From SHZI01 sp031409515 (GTDB lineage Bacteria > Pseudomonadota > Gammaproteobacteria > Steroidobacterales > GCA-2729495): DNA of 64,000 nucleotides. Numbering within the stretch: position 1 is the stretch's first letter; each line of letters begins with the position of its first letter. Below the pieces are notes generated by a model, which was not told where the DNA came from, did no database searches, and saw only the letters and a program-made list of their open reading frames with translations. Location of the stretch: the NCBI GenBank assembly GCA_031409515.1, contig JANNXJ010000037.1, forward strand, positions 11,781-75,780, written 5' to 3'. A program made the position numbers and the translations under genes. Shown here in pieces: positions 46,399-55,159 of the stretch.

Positions 46399-46716
46399 CT
46401 AGGCGGTCGGCGCGTTCGGGAAACGCTCCCGCTGTTCGTCCTGGACCTGTTCCGCCGTGAGGCCGGTGCTGGCCGCAATCACGGCGACCAGCCCGTGGGC
46501 CAGATCCTTGGGGAGGCGCGCCTGGTGCAGACGCTCCCAGACCCGGATCCGGGCGGCGGGCGTCTTGAGGGTGGACGACTGATCCTTGAGGTCCTGGCGC
46601 CGGCGCTCGGCGGTCTCCGCCTGCTGCTGGAGGATGCGCGTGCGAAATTCGTCCGGTGCCTCGCCCGCAAAGGGGAGGGGCGCACGACCACCGGGGGACC
46701 AGAGCTTATCCGCCAC
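46399..46716 (-). CDS. Conserved hypothetical protein
   Basis: 105-residue soluble protein, charged and helical, with the run RTRILQQQAETAERRRQDLKDQ and a C-terminal segment ASTGLTAEQVQDEQRERFP. No known domain. GTG start at 46716 overlaps the end of the preceding small basic protein gene by 11 nt, so the two are probably co-translated. The TAG stop is within a decayed REP arm. Confidence 0.55.
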   Translation of the reverse strand: MADKLWSPGGRAPLPFAGEAPDEFRTRILQQQAETAERRRQDLKDQSSTLKTPAARIRVWERLHQARLPKDLAHGLVAVIAASTGLTAEQVQDEQRERFPNAPTA

Positions 46717-46867
46717 TGGCTGTGCTTCCGGGCGGCGTCGGGCCTGCGGGCTCGCCGCTGGCGGGGCTCTCGCCCTTGGCCTGGCGCTTCTGGCGCTTCT
46801 CGTTCTGGCGGGCCTGCCGGGCGAGTTCCTTCTGCTTCTTCTGCTGGTTGTAGTTTGGCTTGGCCAC
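46706..46867 (-). CDS. Small basic Lys/Gln-rich protein
   Basis: 53 residues from a GTG at 46867: VAKPNYNQQKKQKELARQAR, then a Lys/Arg-rich helix and a Gly/Ser/Pro tail. Short proteins of this MAKPNY..KRQKELARQ type are widespread in proteobacteria as conserved hypotheticals and may bind nucleic acid. It overlaps the downstream hypothetical gene by 11 nt and is divergent from the outer-membrane barrel gene. Confidence 0.6.
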   Translation of the reverse strand: MAKPNYNQQKKQKELARQARQNEKRQKRQAKGESPASGEPAGPTPPGSTASGG

Positions 46868-46970
46868 GGTCGCTCCAGACGCTACGGTGATTGGCCAGTA
46901 TACGCATGTATCTGTGCGGCCCGTCCGTCCGGGGCCGATTGATCCAGCGCCACCCCGCCGTCCCACGCGT

Positions 46971-48593
46971 GTGAGGCATTTCCTTCTGACACTGGGGCTG
47001 CTGGCCTCCGGGCTGGCCTCCGGGGCAGATCTGGCTGCCATTCCCGGCCCTGCGGAGCTGGAGCGCCGCGGCGCCATCGTTGGCCGGATCGCCATCGAGG
47101 TGGACAAGATCTTCAATGAGGCGGACCCCGAGGAGGACCGGGCGCTCTACCGTCTGGCCAACCGGCTGCACCGCCACACCCGGGACGACACCATCCGGGC
47201 CCAGCTGCTCCTGAAGACCGGCGAACCCTACTCCGTCCAGCGCGCCCAGGAGACCGCCCGCATCCTGCGGGGCAGGGTCTATCTGTATGACGGCGCCGTG
47301 GAAGTGACGGGCTACGACCCGGACACCAACACCGTAGACCTGCTGGTGCGGGTCCGGGACGTCTGGAGCCTGAATCCGGGGATTGGCGTCGGCCGGAGCG
47401 GCGGCGAAAACAAGTCCGTGGTCCGCCTCGTCGATCAGAACTTCCTGGGCCGGGGCCAGTACCTGGCTGCGGGCTACACGAGCAGTGTCGACCGGTCCGG
47501 GCTGTTCCTGGATTTCCGGGACCAGAACCTGTTCCAGTCCTGGTGGGCCCTGAACGCCGGCTATGTCGACAGCAGCGATGGCGGCACCAAGAGTTTTTCC
47601 CTCACGCGACCGTTCTATTCCCTGGATACGCGCTGGAGTGCCAGCGTGCGGGGCCTGAAGCAGGACCAGGTGACTGCGCTGTACGACCTCGGCGAGAAGA
47701 CGGACGAGTTCCGTCAGCAGAAGGACTTCTTCAGTGTCGAAGGCGGCCTGTCCCGGGGTCTTGTCGACGGCTGGACCACCCGCTGGCTGGCCGGCTTCCG
47801 CTACGACCGCAGCCTCTTCACGGAGGGTGGGGGTGACGAGCCCACGGTCCTGTTGCCGGAAGACCGGACGCTCGCTTACCCCTGGCTGGGTATCGAGCTG
47901 ATCCAGGACCGCTTCGAGACCACCCGCAATCAGGATCAGATCGGCCGGACCGAAGATGTCTTTCTCGGGAAATCCCTCCGCCTCGAGCTTGGGTGGTCGG
48001 CGACAGCCTTTGGCGCCGATCGCTCTGCCGGGATCTTCAAGCTGACCGGACGGCTGGGCGAGTACCTGGGCGAGCGGGGACTGATTGTCCTGGGGAGTTC
48101 CTGGGACGGTCGCCTGGAGTCCGGCAGCCTGGCGGATTCCCTGCTGTCTGCGGAGACGCGCTACTACCTGCGCTTCAACGAGAAGAACGTCTTCACCACC
48201 GCGCTCAACGCCCAGCGCGTCTTCAACCTGGACCAGGACCAGCAGCTGCTGCTGGGCGGGGATTCCGGGCTCCGGGGTTATCCGTTGCGCTACCAGACTG
48301 GCGACTACCGGGCGTTGTTCTCGGTGGAGGAGCGCTACTTCACCGACTGGTTTCCGTTCCGCCTGTTCCGGGTTGGAGGCGCCGTGTTCGCGGACGTCGG
48401 GCGCACCTGGGGTGACGCACCCCTGGCGGAACCGCCCCTGGGCTGGCTGACCGACGTCGGCTTTGGCCTGCGGCTCGGCAATGCCCGCTCGGGCCTCGGC
48501 AATGTCATTCACGTGGACCTGGCCTTTCCCCTGGGGGCGCCGAGCGACATCAGTGGGGTTCAGGTCCTGGTGGGTGCGCGCGTTTCCTTCTAG
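46971..48593 (+). CDS. Omp85-superfamily surface antigen (POTRA plus beta-barrel)
   Basis: 540-residue outer-membrane protein. A signal peptide (VRHFLLTLGLLASGLASG) is followed by a POTRA-like region (about 70-140: LLKTGEPYSVQRAQETARILRGRVYLYDGAVE) and a C-terminal Omp85-type barrel with GGDSGLRGYPLRYQ and a final VLVGARVSF ending in Phe. Too short for BamA (about 800) and without the three POTRAs of TamA. It may be a lone D15-type transporter. GTG at 46971 is chosen because it begins the signal peptide. The stop overlaps the stop of the convergent peptidase. Confidence 0.78.
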   Translation: MRHFLLTLGLLASGLASGADLAAIPGPAELERRGAIVGRIAIEVDKIFNEADPEEDRALYRLANRLHRHTRDDTIRAQLLLKTGEPYSVQRAQETARILRGRVYLYDGAVEVTGYDPDTNTVDLLVRVRDVWSLNPGIGVGRSGGENKSVVRLVDQNFLGRGQYLAAGYTSSVDRSGLFLDFRDQNLFQSWWALNAGYVDSSDGGTKSFSLTRPFYSLDTRWSASVRGLKQDQVTALYDLGEKTDEFRQQKDFFSVEGGLSRGLVDGWTTRWLAGFRYDRSLFTEGGGDEPTVLLPEDRTLAYPWLGIELIQDRFETTRNQDQIGRTEDVFLGKSLRLELGWSATAFGADRSAGIFKLTGRLGEYLGERGLIVLGSSWDGRLESGSLADSLLSAETRYYLRFNEKNVFTTALNAQRVFNLDQDQQLLLGGDSGLRGYPLRYQTGDYRALFSVEERYFTDWFPFRLFRVGGAVFADVGRTWGDAPLAEPPLGWLTDVGFGLRLGNARSGLGNVIHVDLAFPLGAPSDISGVQVLVGARVSF

Positions 48594-50734
48594 CCGCGAC
48601 GGCCCAGCTGATCAAGAATGAACGCGTACTCCAGCGCCGTGTTTCGGTACCTCTCGAAACGCCCGGCCTGACCATGGTGGCCGGCGCTCATGTCGATGCT
48701 GAAGAGCAGTGGCCGGTCGTTGGTCTTCTTTGCCCGTAGCCGGGCCACCCACTTGGCGGGTTCGTAGTACTGCACCTGGGAATCCCACAGGCCCGTCACC
48801 ACCAGCATGGCCGGGTAGTCCTGGGCCGCCACGTTGTCGTAGGGGGAGTAGGAGAGCATGTAGTCGTAGTACTTCTTCTCGTTTGGATTGCCCCACTCGT
48901 CGAACTCGTTGGTCGTGAGCGGGATGCTTTCGTCCAGCATGGTGGTGACCACGTCCACGAAGGGCACCCGGGCAATGATCCCCCGGTACTCAGCCGGCGC
49001 CATGTTGGCCACCGCGCCCATGAGCAGGCCACCGGCGCTGCCACCCTCGGCGAAGACCTGGTCTTGCGCGCCGTAGCCTTCCTTCACCAGGTAGCGGGTG
49101 GCGTCGATGTAGTCGGTAAAGGTGTTTTTCTTCTGCAGCCGCCTGCCGTCTTCGTACCACTGGCGCCCCAGTTCCTGTCCGCCCCGGATGTGGGCGATGG
49201 CGACCACGAAGCCCCGGTCCAGCAGGCTCACCCAGTCGCTGGAGAAGACCGGATCCTCGGAGAGGCCGTAGGACCCGTAGCCGTAAACGTACAGCGGTGC
49301 CGTGCCATCCAGCCGCGTGCCCTTGCGGTAGGCCAGGGACACGGGGATCTGCTGGCCGTCCCGGGCGGGGGCGCGGAGGAATCTGGTGACGTAGTTGCCC
49401 GACTGGAAACCACCCAGTACCCGGTCGACTTTCTGCAGTTGCCGGCGGCTGGTTTGCAGGTCGTAGTCATAGACCGTCTCGGGAGTGATGAGCGAGGAGT
49501 AGCGGTAGCGAATCGTCCCGCTGTCGATGCCGGGCGTCGGCATCAGGCGCATGGTGTAGGCAGGCTCCAGGGCATCGACGAGCGTACCCAGGTTCCCGGG
49601 CTTGCCCTGCCAGGACAGGACCCGGATCTTCAGCAACCCGCCACTTCGTTCGTTCACTGCCAGGTGCGTCGTGGACACCTCGAAGCTTTCCACCAGGGCA
49701 TCTGCCCGGTGGGGCAGCACGTCCCGCCAGGTACTCTGGTCGGCGCTGCTTAAGATGGGCGTCTTCACGATCCGGAAATTGGGCGCCTGCCAGTTGGTCC
49801 GGAGCACGAAGTCCGCGCCCAGATGCTCCACGTCGTAAATGACCTGGGGTTCCCGCAGCCGGACCGGCCTGAAGCGCAGCTGCGGGTCACTGGCCTCCGC
49901 GTAGTGCCACTCGCTTTCCTCGGTGCTGGAGAGGGCGATGAACAGGTACTTCTCCGAGCGGCTCTTGCTCACACCCAGGTAGAAGCTGGGGTCCTTCTCC
50001 TCGTAGACAAGTGAATCCGCAGTCGGAGCGGTGCCGAGCGTATGTTTCTGGACCCGCTCTGACAGGAGCGTGACCGGATTCTTCGCGACATACAGCAGGG
50101 TGCGGTTATCGGCGGCCCAGACGAAACCCGGCTCCACGTTGGCCACGACGTCCGGCAGCGTGACCCCGGAGTCGAGGTCCTTCACCTTCAGGGTGTACTG
50201 CCAGCGGCCCACGGTGTCTTCGGTCCAGGCGAGCAACTTGCCGTCCGGGCTGACGCTGGTGGCGCCGACGAGGAAGAACTTCTGGCCCAGGGCAAGCTCG
50301 TTGGCGTCCAGCATCACCTGCTCGGGGGCCTCGAGCGTGGCCTTGCGGCGGGCATAGACCGGGTACTCCTTGCCCGGCTCGAAGCGCGTGTAGTACCAGT
50401 AACCCCGGTCGTACACCGGCACCGAGGATTCGTCCGGATCCACCCGGGCCACGAGCTCCGCATAGAGCTCCTGCTGCAGACCGACGGTGTGGGCCATCGC
50501 GGTGTCGCGCCAGGCATTCTCGGCGTTGAGGTAGTCCAGCACCTCCTTCGACTGGCGCGTGTCGTCCCGCAGCCAGTAGTACTCGTCGAGGCGCGTGCCG
50601 TTGGGGGATTCGACGGCGAAGGGTTTGCGCGCCGCGATGGGCGGGCTGGCGGTGGCCGATACCGGTGCCGTTGCCGGCGGCGTCGAGCACGCTGAGGCAA
50701 ACAGCAGTAGTGTGAGGAGGCTGGCGAAACGCAT
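48590..50734 (-). CDS. Prolyl oligopeptidase family protease (PtrB-like, S9A), predicted lipoprotein
   Basis: 714-residue serine peptidase. A signal peptide with lipobox FASAC (Cys about 16) predicts export and lipid anchoring. The seven-bladed propeller part (about 40-430) precedes the alpha/beta-hydrolase catalytic domain. The Ser is in FAEGGSAGGLLMGAVAN, the Asp in VTGLWDSQVQYYEPAKW and the His in DMSAGHHGQAGRFE. RIRGGQELGRQWYEDG-type residues match oligopeptidase B. Likely cuts short peptides in the periplasm. Confidence 0.9.
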   Translation of the reverse strand: MRFASLLTLLLFASACSTPPATAPVSATASPPIAARKPFAVESPNGTRLDEYYWLRDDTRQSKEVLDYLNAENAWRDTAMAHTVGLQQELYAELVARVDPDESSVPVYDRGYWYYTRFEPGKEYPVYARRKATLEAPEQVMLDANELALGQKFFLVGATSVSPDGKLLAWTEDTVGRWQYTLKVKDLDSGVTLPDVVANVEPGFVWAADNRTLLYVAKNPVTLLSERVQKHTLGTAPTADSLVYEEKDPSFYLGVSKSRSEKYLFIALSSTEESEWHYAEASDPQLRFRPVRLREPQVIYDVEHLGADFVLRTNWQAPNFRIVKTPILSSADQSTWRDVLPHRADALVESFEVSTTHLAVNERSGGLLKIRVLSWQGKPGNLGTLVDALEPAYTMRLMPTPGIDSGTIRYRYSSLITPETVYDYDLQTSRRQLQKVDRVLGGFQSGNYVTRFLRAPARDGQQIPVSLAYRKGTRLDGTAPLYVYGYGSYGLSEDPVFSSDWVSLLDRGFVVAIAHIRGGQELGRQWYEDGRRLQKKNTFTDYIDATRYLVKEGYGAQDQVFAEGGSAGGLLMGAVANMAPAEYRGIIARVPFVDVVTTMLDESIPLTTNEFDEWGNPNEKKYYDYMLSYSPYDNVAAQDYPAMLVVTGLWDSQVQYYEPAKWVARLRAKKTNDRPLLFSIDMSAGHHGQAGRFERYRNTALEYAFILDQLGRRG

Positions 50735-50833
50735 CCTGTGGGCTTTCACTCCGTGATGCAGAAGGGTAGCACCGGCAGCGGGGGACTCAGTCGTATACTT
50801 GTCGCAACAACAATAATGAAGGAGCTTGCTCCC

Positions 50834-51943
50834 ATGGCGAAAGTCCCTCTGTTTCCCACCCAGATCGTCGGCAGCTGGACCAAGCCGAAGTGGCTCGCCA
50901 ATCACGAGATGTTTTTCGCGCCGGAGAACACCTGGTGGCGGGTGCCGGAGGAGCAGCGGCCCGAGGCGCTGGATGACGCGACGCTTCTCGCGATCTACGA
51001 CCAGGAGCGGGCGGGCCTTACCTACGTGACGGACGGGGAGCAGCGGCGCCAGACCTTCAGCGGCTACTTCAATGTGCTCGGTGGCATCGACAACGTCCAT
51101 CGGGCTGAATACACCGTGACGATGGGCGACATCGGCACTGCCCTGAAGATGAAGAGCAAGCCCCAGCTGGGCGTCGCGACGGACCAGCCGTCGACGGACA
51201 AGATCCCTGCCGCCGCGATGTTCAAAGCGACCGTTCCCCAGGTCACCGGGCCCGTGACGTGGCCGGGCCCGATTCTCGGCCGAGACCTGGAATTCCTGAA
51301 GAGGAACACTTCGCAGCTGACCAAAATGACCATCATCGGCCCCTGCTCGCTGTCCCTGCGCCTGGCCGATGCCCACTACGGCTCCCAGGCGAAAATGGCT
51401 TTTGGGATCGCCGACGCACTGAACGCGGAGCTGCGCTACCTGCAGGATGCCGGCGTGGACATGCTGCAGATCGACGAGCCGGAGGCGCACTTTCGCTACA
51501 GCCAGTGCAAGGACTACGCCGTCGAGGCGATCAACCGCACGATTCGCGGCATCACCGTGCCGACGGCGGTGCACGTCTGCTACGGCTATTCGAAGAACAT
51601 TGCCACCAAGCAGGTCAACCCCATCTACGAGAAGTCGCTGGAACTGCTGGCGGCCAGCGATATCGATGAGATCAGCCTCGAGTACGAGCAGCCGGGCCAC
51701 ACGCCGGAGCTGCTGACTCACATCGGCAAAAAAGCAGTGATTCTCGGCCTGCTCAATCTCGACACCGAGGCGCCCGTGGAGGCCGTGGACCACATCGTGC
51801 AGCGCACCCGGGCCGCCATGGAGGTGGTGCCCGCCGAGCGTCTGCGCCTCGCGTCGGACTGCGGCATGTGGTTCCTGCCCCGGGAGCGGGCGCTGGGGAA
51901 AATCCGGGCGCTGGAGCAGGCGGCCCGCGTGCTGCGGGGATAG
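50834..51943 (+). CDS. Cobalamin-independent methionine synthase core (MetE C-terminal-like)
   Basis: 369-residue protein equal to the catalytic (C-terminal) half of MetE. Likely zinc ligands are visible: His and Cys in TAVHVCYGY, Glu in DEISLEYEQPG, and Cys in LASDCGMWF. The homocysteine region includes QIDEPEAHFRY. Such short proteins transfer methyl groups to homocysteine or related thiols, and the methyl donor is not clear. The ATG at 50834 has AGGAGC 12 nt upstream. An LLM oxidoreductase gene follows 4 nt later. Confidence 0.8.
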   Translation: MAKVPLFPTQIVGSWTKPKWLANHEMFFAPENTWWRVPEEQRPEALDDATLLAIYDQERAGLTYVTDGEQRRQTFSGYFNVLGGIDNVHRAEYTVTMGDIGTALKMKSKPQLGVATDQPSTDKIPAAAMFKATVPQVTGPVTWPGPILGRDLEFLKRNTSQLTKMTIIGPCSLSLRLADAHYGSQAKMAFGIADALNAELRYLQDAGVDMLQIDEPEAHFRYSQCKDYAVEAINRTIRGITVPTAVHVCYGYSKNIATKQVNPIYEKSLELLAASDIDEISLEYEQPGHTPELLTHIGKKAVILGLLNLDTEAPVEAVDHIVQRTRAAMEVVPAERLRLASDCGMWFLPRERALGKIRALEQAARVLRG

Positions 51944-51947
51944 CAGC

Positions 51948-52970
51948 GTGCGGATCGACATCATTCTCGAAGCAGGCCTGCCAGCCACCCGCGTGGCTGC
52001 GCTGGCCGTGCAGGCCGAGCGCTATGGCATCCAGACCCTCTGGGTGTCCAGCTTTCCCTCCCGCCGTGACCCGGTGCCGGCGCTCACGCTGGCCAGCCAG
52101 GCCACCAGCCGCATCCGGCTGGGCACGCTGCCGCTCAGCCCCTACGAGGTTCACCCGCTGCGCATTGCCGACGGGTTGCTGACCTTGAACGAGCTGTCGG
52201 CGGGCCGCTCGTCCGTCCTCATCGGTGGGCTGGGGCACTCCGTCAGCCGCGTGACCGGACTGCAACCGACCCGGCGGGTGACGGCGGTCCGGGATTGCGT
52301 CCGGATACTGAAGGGCCTGAACCCCGAGGCGATGCTGGATTTTAAGGGCGACCTCTACAGCCTCATGAACTACCGGGCAGAGTGGGCCACCCAGCCTCCG
52401 CCCCGTATCTATGTGGGTGCCACGTTCGAGAAGATGGTGCGCATGGCCGGCGGCGTCGCGGACGGCATGATGATGTCCGACGCGCCGCTGGGCCGCTTGC
52501 CGGACATACAGCGCTGGCTGGCTGCGGGCCTGGCGGCTGCCGGTCGGGAGCGTGGCGATTTCCGCGTGAACAACTTCATGGCCTGGCACGTGAAGACAGA
52601 CAAGGCCAAAGCGGAGGCGGAAGCCCGCCAGGAGCTCGTGTGGCGCGGTTTTCTGCTGCCCTGGTTCACCGAGACTTTCCTGGAGGCCAAGACCGCCGCG
52701 CTGGTGGCCGAGCGCAAGCCCGCCTTCCTGCAGGCGTTCCTGACCAAGTCAGCAGTGATCGAGGGCGTGCCTGAGGCCGTCGTGGACCAGCTCGTGGAGC
52801 ACCTCACGCTCACCGGCGATGCGTCGGACATCGAGCGCATCGCCCGGCAGCTCCACACGCTGGAGCAAGCTGGACTGGACGAGGTGGCGCTGCGGCTGCA
52901 CGCGGACCCCGAGGAGGGGCTGCGGATGATCGGCGAGCACCTCATGCCGGCGTTGGGCGTTCGCCCGTAG
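51948..52970 (+). CDS. LLM-class flavin-dependent oxidoreductase
   Basis: 340-residue luciferase-like TIM-barrel protein (F420 or FMN). The start MRIDIILEAGLPATRVAALAVQAERYGIQTLWVS, then RIRLGTLPLSPYEVHPLRIA and VYVGA..MVRMAGGVADGMM-type segments are typical. Substrate unknown. It lies 4 nt after the MetE-core gene and probably forms an operon with it. GTG start. The TAG stop is in a 14-bp REP remnant. Confidence 0.82.
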   Translation: MRIDIILEAGLPATRVAALAVQAERYGIQTLWVSSFPSRRDPVPALTLASQATSRIRLGTLPLSPYEVHPLRIADGLLTLNELSAGRSSVLIGGLGHSVSRVTGLQPTRRVTAVRDCVRILKGLNPEAMLDFKGDLYSLMNYRAEWATQPPPRIYVGATFEKMVRMAGGVADGMMMSDAPLGRLPDIQRWLAAGLAAAGRERGDFRVNNFMAWHVKTDKAKAEAEARQELVWRGFLLPWFTETFLEAKTAALVAERKPAFLQAFLTKSAVIEGVPEAVVDQLVEHLTLTGDASDIERIARQLHTLEQAGLDEVALRLHADPEEGLRMIGEHLMPALGVRP

Positions 52971-52980
52971 GCGCTCCTAC
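52967..52980. repeat. Collapsed REP remnant ending two convergent genes
   Basis: GTAGGCGCTCCTAC, the two outer tips of a REP fused together. Plus-strand TAG (52968-52970) stops the LLM gene; minus-strand TAG (52977-52979) stops the pirin gene. Confidence 0.65.
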
Positions 52981-53849
52981 GCGGCCGGTATCGCCCCGAA
53001 GCGCCCCTGCTGATAGTCCGCAAAGGCCTGGCGGATCTCGTCCTGCGTGTTCATGACGAAGGGTCCATAGCCCGCAATCGGTTCGTTCAGCGGCTCACCC
53101 GTCAGGAGCAGGCACTTGGCTTCGACAGCCTCTGCTGCCACGGTGATCCCGCCGCCGGTCGTCCCGAAGACCACATAGTGGGATGCGGGCACATCGTCGG
53201 TATTGTTCACGCGTACCGCATTGCTCAGCACCACCAGTACTGCGTTGTGGCCTTCCGGCACCTCGAGCGCAGTGGTCCGGCCGGGCCGCAGCCGCAGATC
53301 CCAGACATTCATCGGCGTAAAGGTCTGCGCCGGACCGGCGCGGCCGGCGTAGCTGCCGGCAATCACCCGCAGGTCACCGCCGCCGTCCGGCAGCGCCACC
53401 ACCGGGATGTCCCGCTCCAGAACGGTCTGATAACGGGGCGCCGACAGCTTGTCCCGGGCCGGCAGATTCACCCACAGCTGGGCCATTTCCATCAGCCCAC
53501 CCTCGGCCGTGAACTGGCGTGAATGGAACTCCTCGTGGACCAGACCGCCGGCCGCCGTCATCCACTGCACGTCACCGGGACCGATGCGCCCGCCGCCGCC
53601 GGACGAGTCCCGGTGCTCGAGTTCACCGGCATAGACGATGGTCACCGTCTCGAAACCCCGGTGCGGGTGGACGCCCACCCCGCGCGGCTGTGCGGCCGGT
53701 TCGAAGCGCCGGGGCTCGGCGTGGTCCAGCAGGAGGAAGGGGCTGAGCTGCTGGCCAAAGTTGTCATAACTGAACACGGTCTTCACGGGGAAGCCGTCGC
53801 CCACCCAGTGAAAGGGTCCGGGGCTGTGGATACCGAGGATAGGGCGCAT
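52977..53849 (-). CDS. Pirin family protein
   Basis: 290-residue bicupin. The N-terminal cupin has the metal ligands in GVHPHRGFETVTIVYAGELEHRDS (three His and a Glu expected) and WMTAAGGLVHEEFH. NGAVLVVLS-like and LLLTGEPLNEPIAGYGPFVMNT segments form the second cupin and the typical pirin end. Bacterial pirins include quercetin dioxygenases and regulators of pyruvate metabolism. Single gene, convergent with the LLM gene. Confidence 0.92.
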   Translation of the reverse strand: MRPILGIHSPGPFHWVGDGFPVKTVFSYDNFGQQLSPFLLLDHAEPRRFEPAAQPRGVGVHPHRGFETVTIVYAGELEHRDSSGGGGRIGPGDVQWMTAAGGLVHEEFHSRQFTAEGGLMEMAQLWVNLPARDKLSAPRYQTVLERDIPVVALPDGGGDLRVIAGSYAGRAGPAQTFTPMNVWDLRLRPGRTTALEVPEGHNAVLVVLSNAVRVNNTDDVPASHYVVFGTTGGGITVAAEAVEAKCLLLTGEPLNEPIAGYGPFVMNTQDEIRQAFADYQQGRFGAIPAA

Positions 53850-53959
53850 GGGGGCCTTTCAGTGGGCTTCAGGCGGCTGAACCATCAAAGGATATTGGGG
53901 CGTGGACGGCGAAACGCAACCGCGGTTGCCCCGGGCCTATACTGGAATCGGAGGGCCAA

Positions 53960-55159
53960 ATGTCCGAGCACAGTGCCACCGGTTCCTGCCTCAGCGGCGC
54001 CCGTCTGTGCCTGTCGCTCAGCCTCGGTCTTCTCCTGCTGGCGGGCTGCGCCACCCAGCCGTCCGCTCCCCACTCCCCCATCACGCCCGCCATGCTCATC
54101 GAGGGTCGACCCCTCACGGTTGGCCTGGAGCCGGCACCGCTTCCGGACACGGATATTCTCGGGCTCGATCCCGCCATGGGGCAGTTCATCGCAGAGTTGG
54201 GGCCACTACAAGGCACGAGCCACCAGCGGTTGCGAGAGCTGCTGCGGGCCCTGCTGCAGGACCAGGGCTTCGTCATCGAGTACAGCGAGCGGACCTACAC
54301 CGCCGCCGAGACCTTCCACTTGCGCCGGGCCAACTGCCTGGCTTTCACGAACCTGTTCGTGGCCCTGGCCCGGGAGGTGGGTCTGACCGTGCAGTTCCAG
54401 GAGGTGGATGTGCCACCGGACTGGTCCGCAACGGGCAGCCTTCTGATCCAGAACCGGCACATCAACACCCGCGTGGAGATCGAGGGCCGCGGTGAGCAGG
54501 TGGTGGATTTCAACATGGCGGACTTCCGGGCGGCCTACCCGCGGCGCGTCATCAGCGAAGAGCGCGCCAAGGCCCACTACTACAGCAACGTTGGTGTCGA
54601 GCAGATGCGTGCAGGGGAGCCTGTGCTGGCGCTGCTGAATTTCAGAAAGGCCATCGGGGCAGAACCGGGCTTTACTCCGGCCTGGATCAACCTCGGTGCT
54701 CTCTATCAGCAGAAGGGTCATGGTGCCTGGGCGGAGGCCGCCTGGGGTCACGCGCTGGACCTGGACCCGGAGGAGCTGGTGGCTCTCAGCAATCTCGAGC
54801 GACTGTACCGGGCCGACGGCGAGGTGGCCGTCGCCGACGCACTCCTCGGCCGCCTGGAGCGCTACCGGCAACAGAATCCCTACTATCGGTTCCAGCTGGC
54901 GGAAGCTGCGTTTGCAGCGGGTAATTATCCGGACGCCATCGGGCACCTGCGCTTCGCCATCAGCCGCAAGCAGAACGAGGACCGCTTCTACGCGCTGCTG
55001 GGGCTGGCCTATCTCCGGCGCGGCGACACCACCTCAGCGCACCGCTGGCTGGCCCGGGCGGAAGCGGTGGCTGGCGATGAGACGCTGAAGGACCGGTACC
55101 ACAGCAAACTGGAGTTGCTGCGCCAGGTTCAGGACGGCGCGTCTCCGGCGGGCACCTGA
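53960..55159 (+). CDS. Lipoprotein with transglutaminase-like and TPR domains
   Basis: 399 residues. The signal peptide ends in lipobox LLAGC (Cys about 31). A transglutaminase-like region follows (about 95-190) with Cys in RRANCLAFTNLFVALAREVG and a His in NRHINTRVEI. Four or five TPR repeats cover about 205-385. Predicted to act in the periplasm, perhaps as a scaffold or peptidase. GGAGGG precedes the ATG. The last 31 bp overlap the convergent phosphoethanolamine transferase gene. Confidence 0.75.
   Translation: MSEHSATGSCLSGARLCLSLSLGLLLLAGCATQPSAPHSPITPAMLIEGRPLTVGLEPAPLPDTDILGLDPAMGQFIAELGPLQGTSHQRLRELLRALLQDQGFVIEYSERTYTAAETFHLRRANCLAFTNLFVALAREVGLTVQFQEVDVPPDWSATGSLLIQNRHINTRVEIEGRGEQVVDFNMADFRAAYPRRVISEERAKAHYYSNVGVEQMRAGEPVLALLNFRKAIGAEPGFTPAWINLGALYQQKGHGAWAEAAWGHALDLDPEELVALSNLERLYRADGEVAVADALLGRLERYRQQNPYYRFQLAEAAFAAGNYPDAIGHLRFAISRKQNEDRFYALLGLAYLRRGDTTSAHRWLARAEAVAGDETLKDRYHSKLELLRQVQDGASPAGT

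Noticed and set aside
46479..48512. Minus-strand open frame of 677 codons
   Set aside because: Antisense to the Omp85-like gene; only the short parts at 46399-46716 and 46706-46867, in other frames, look real.
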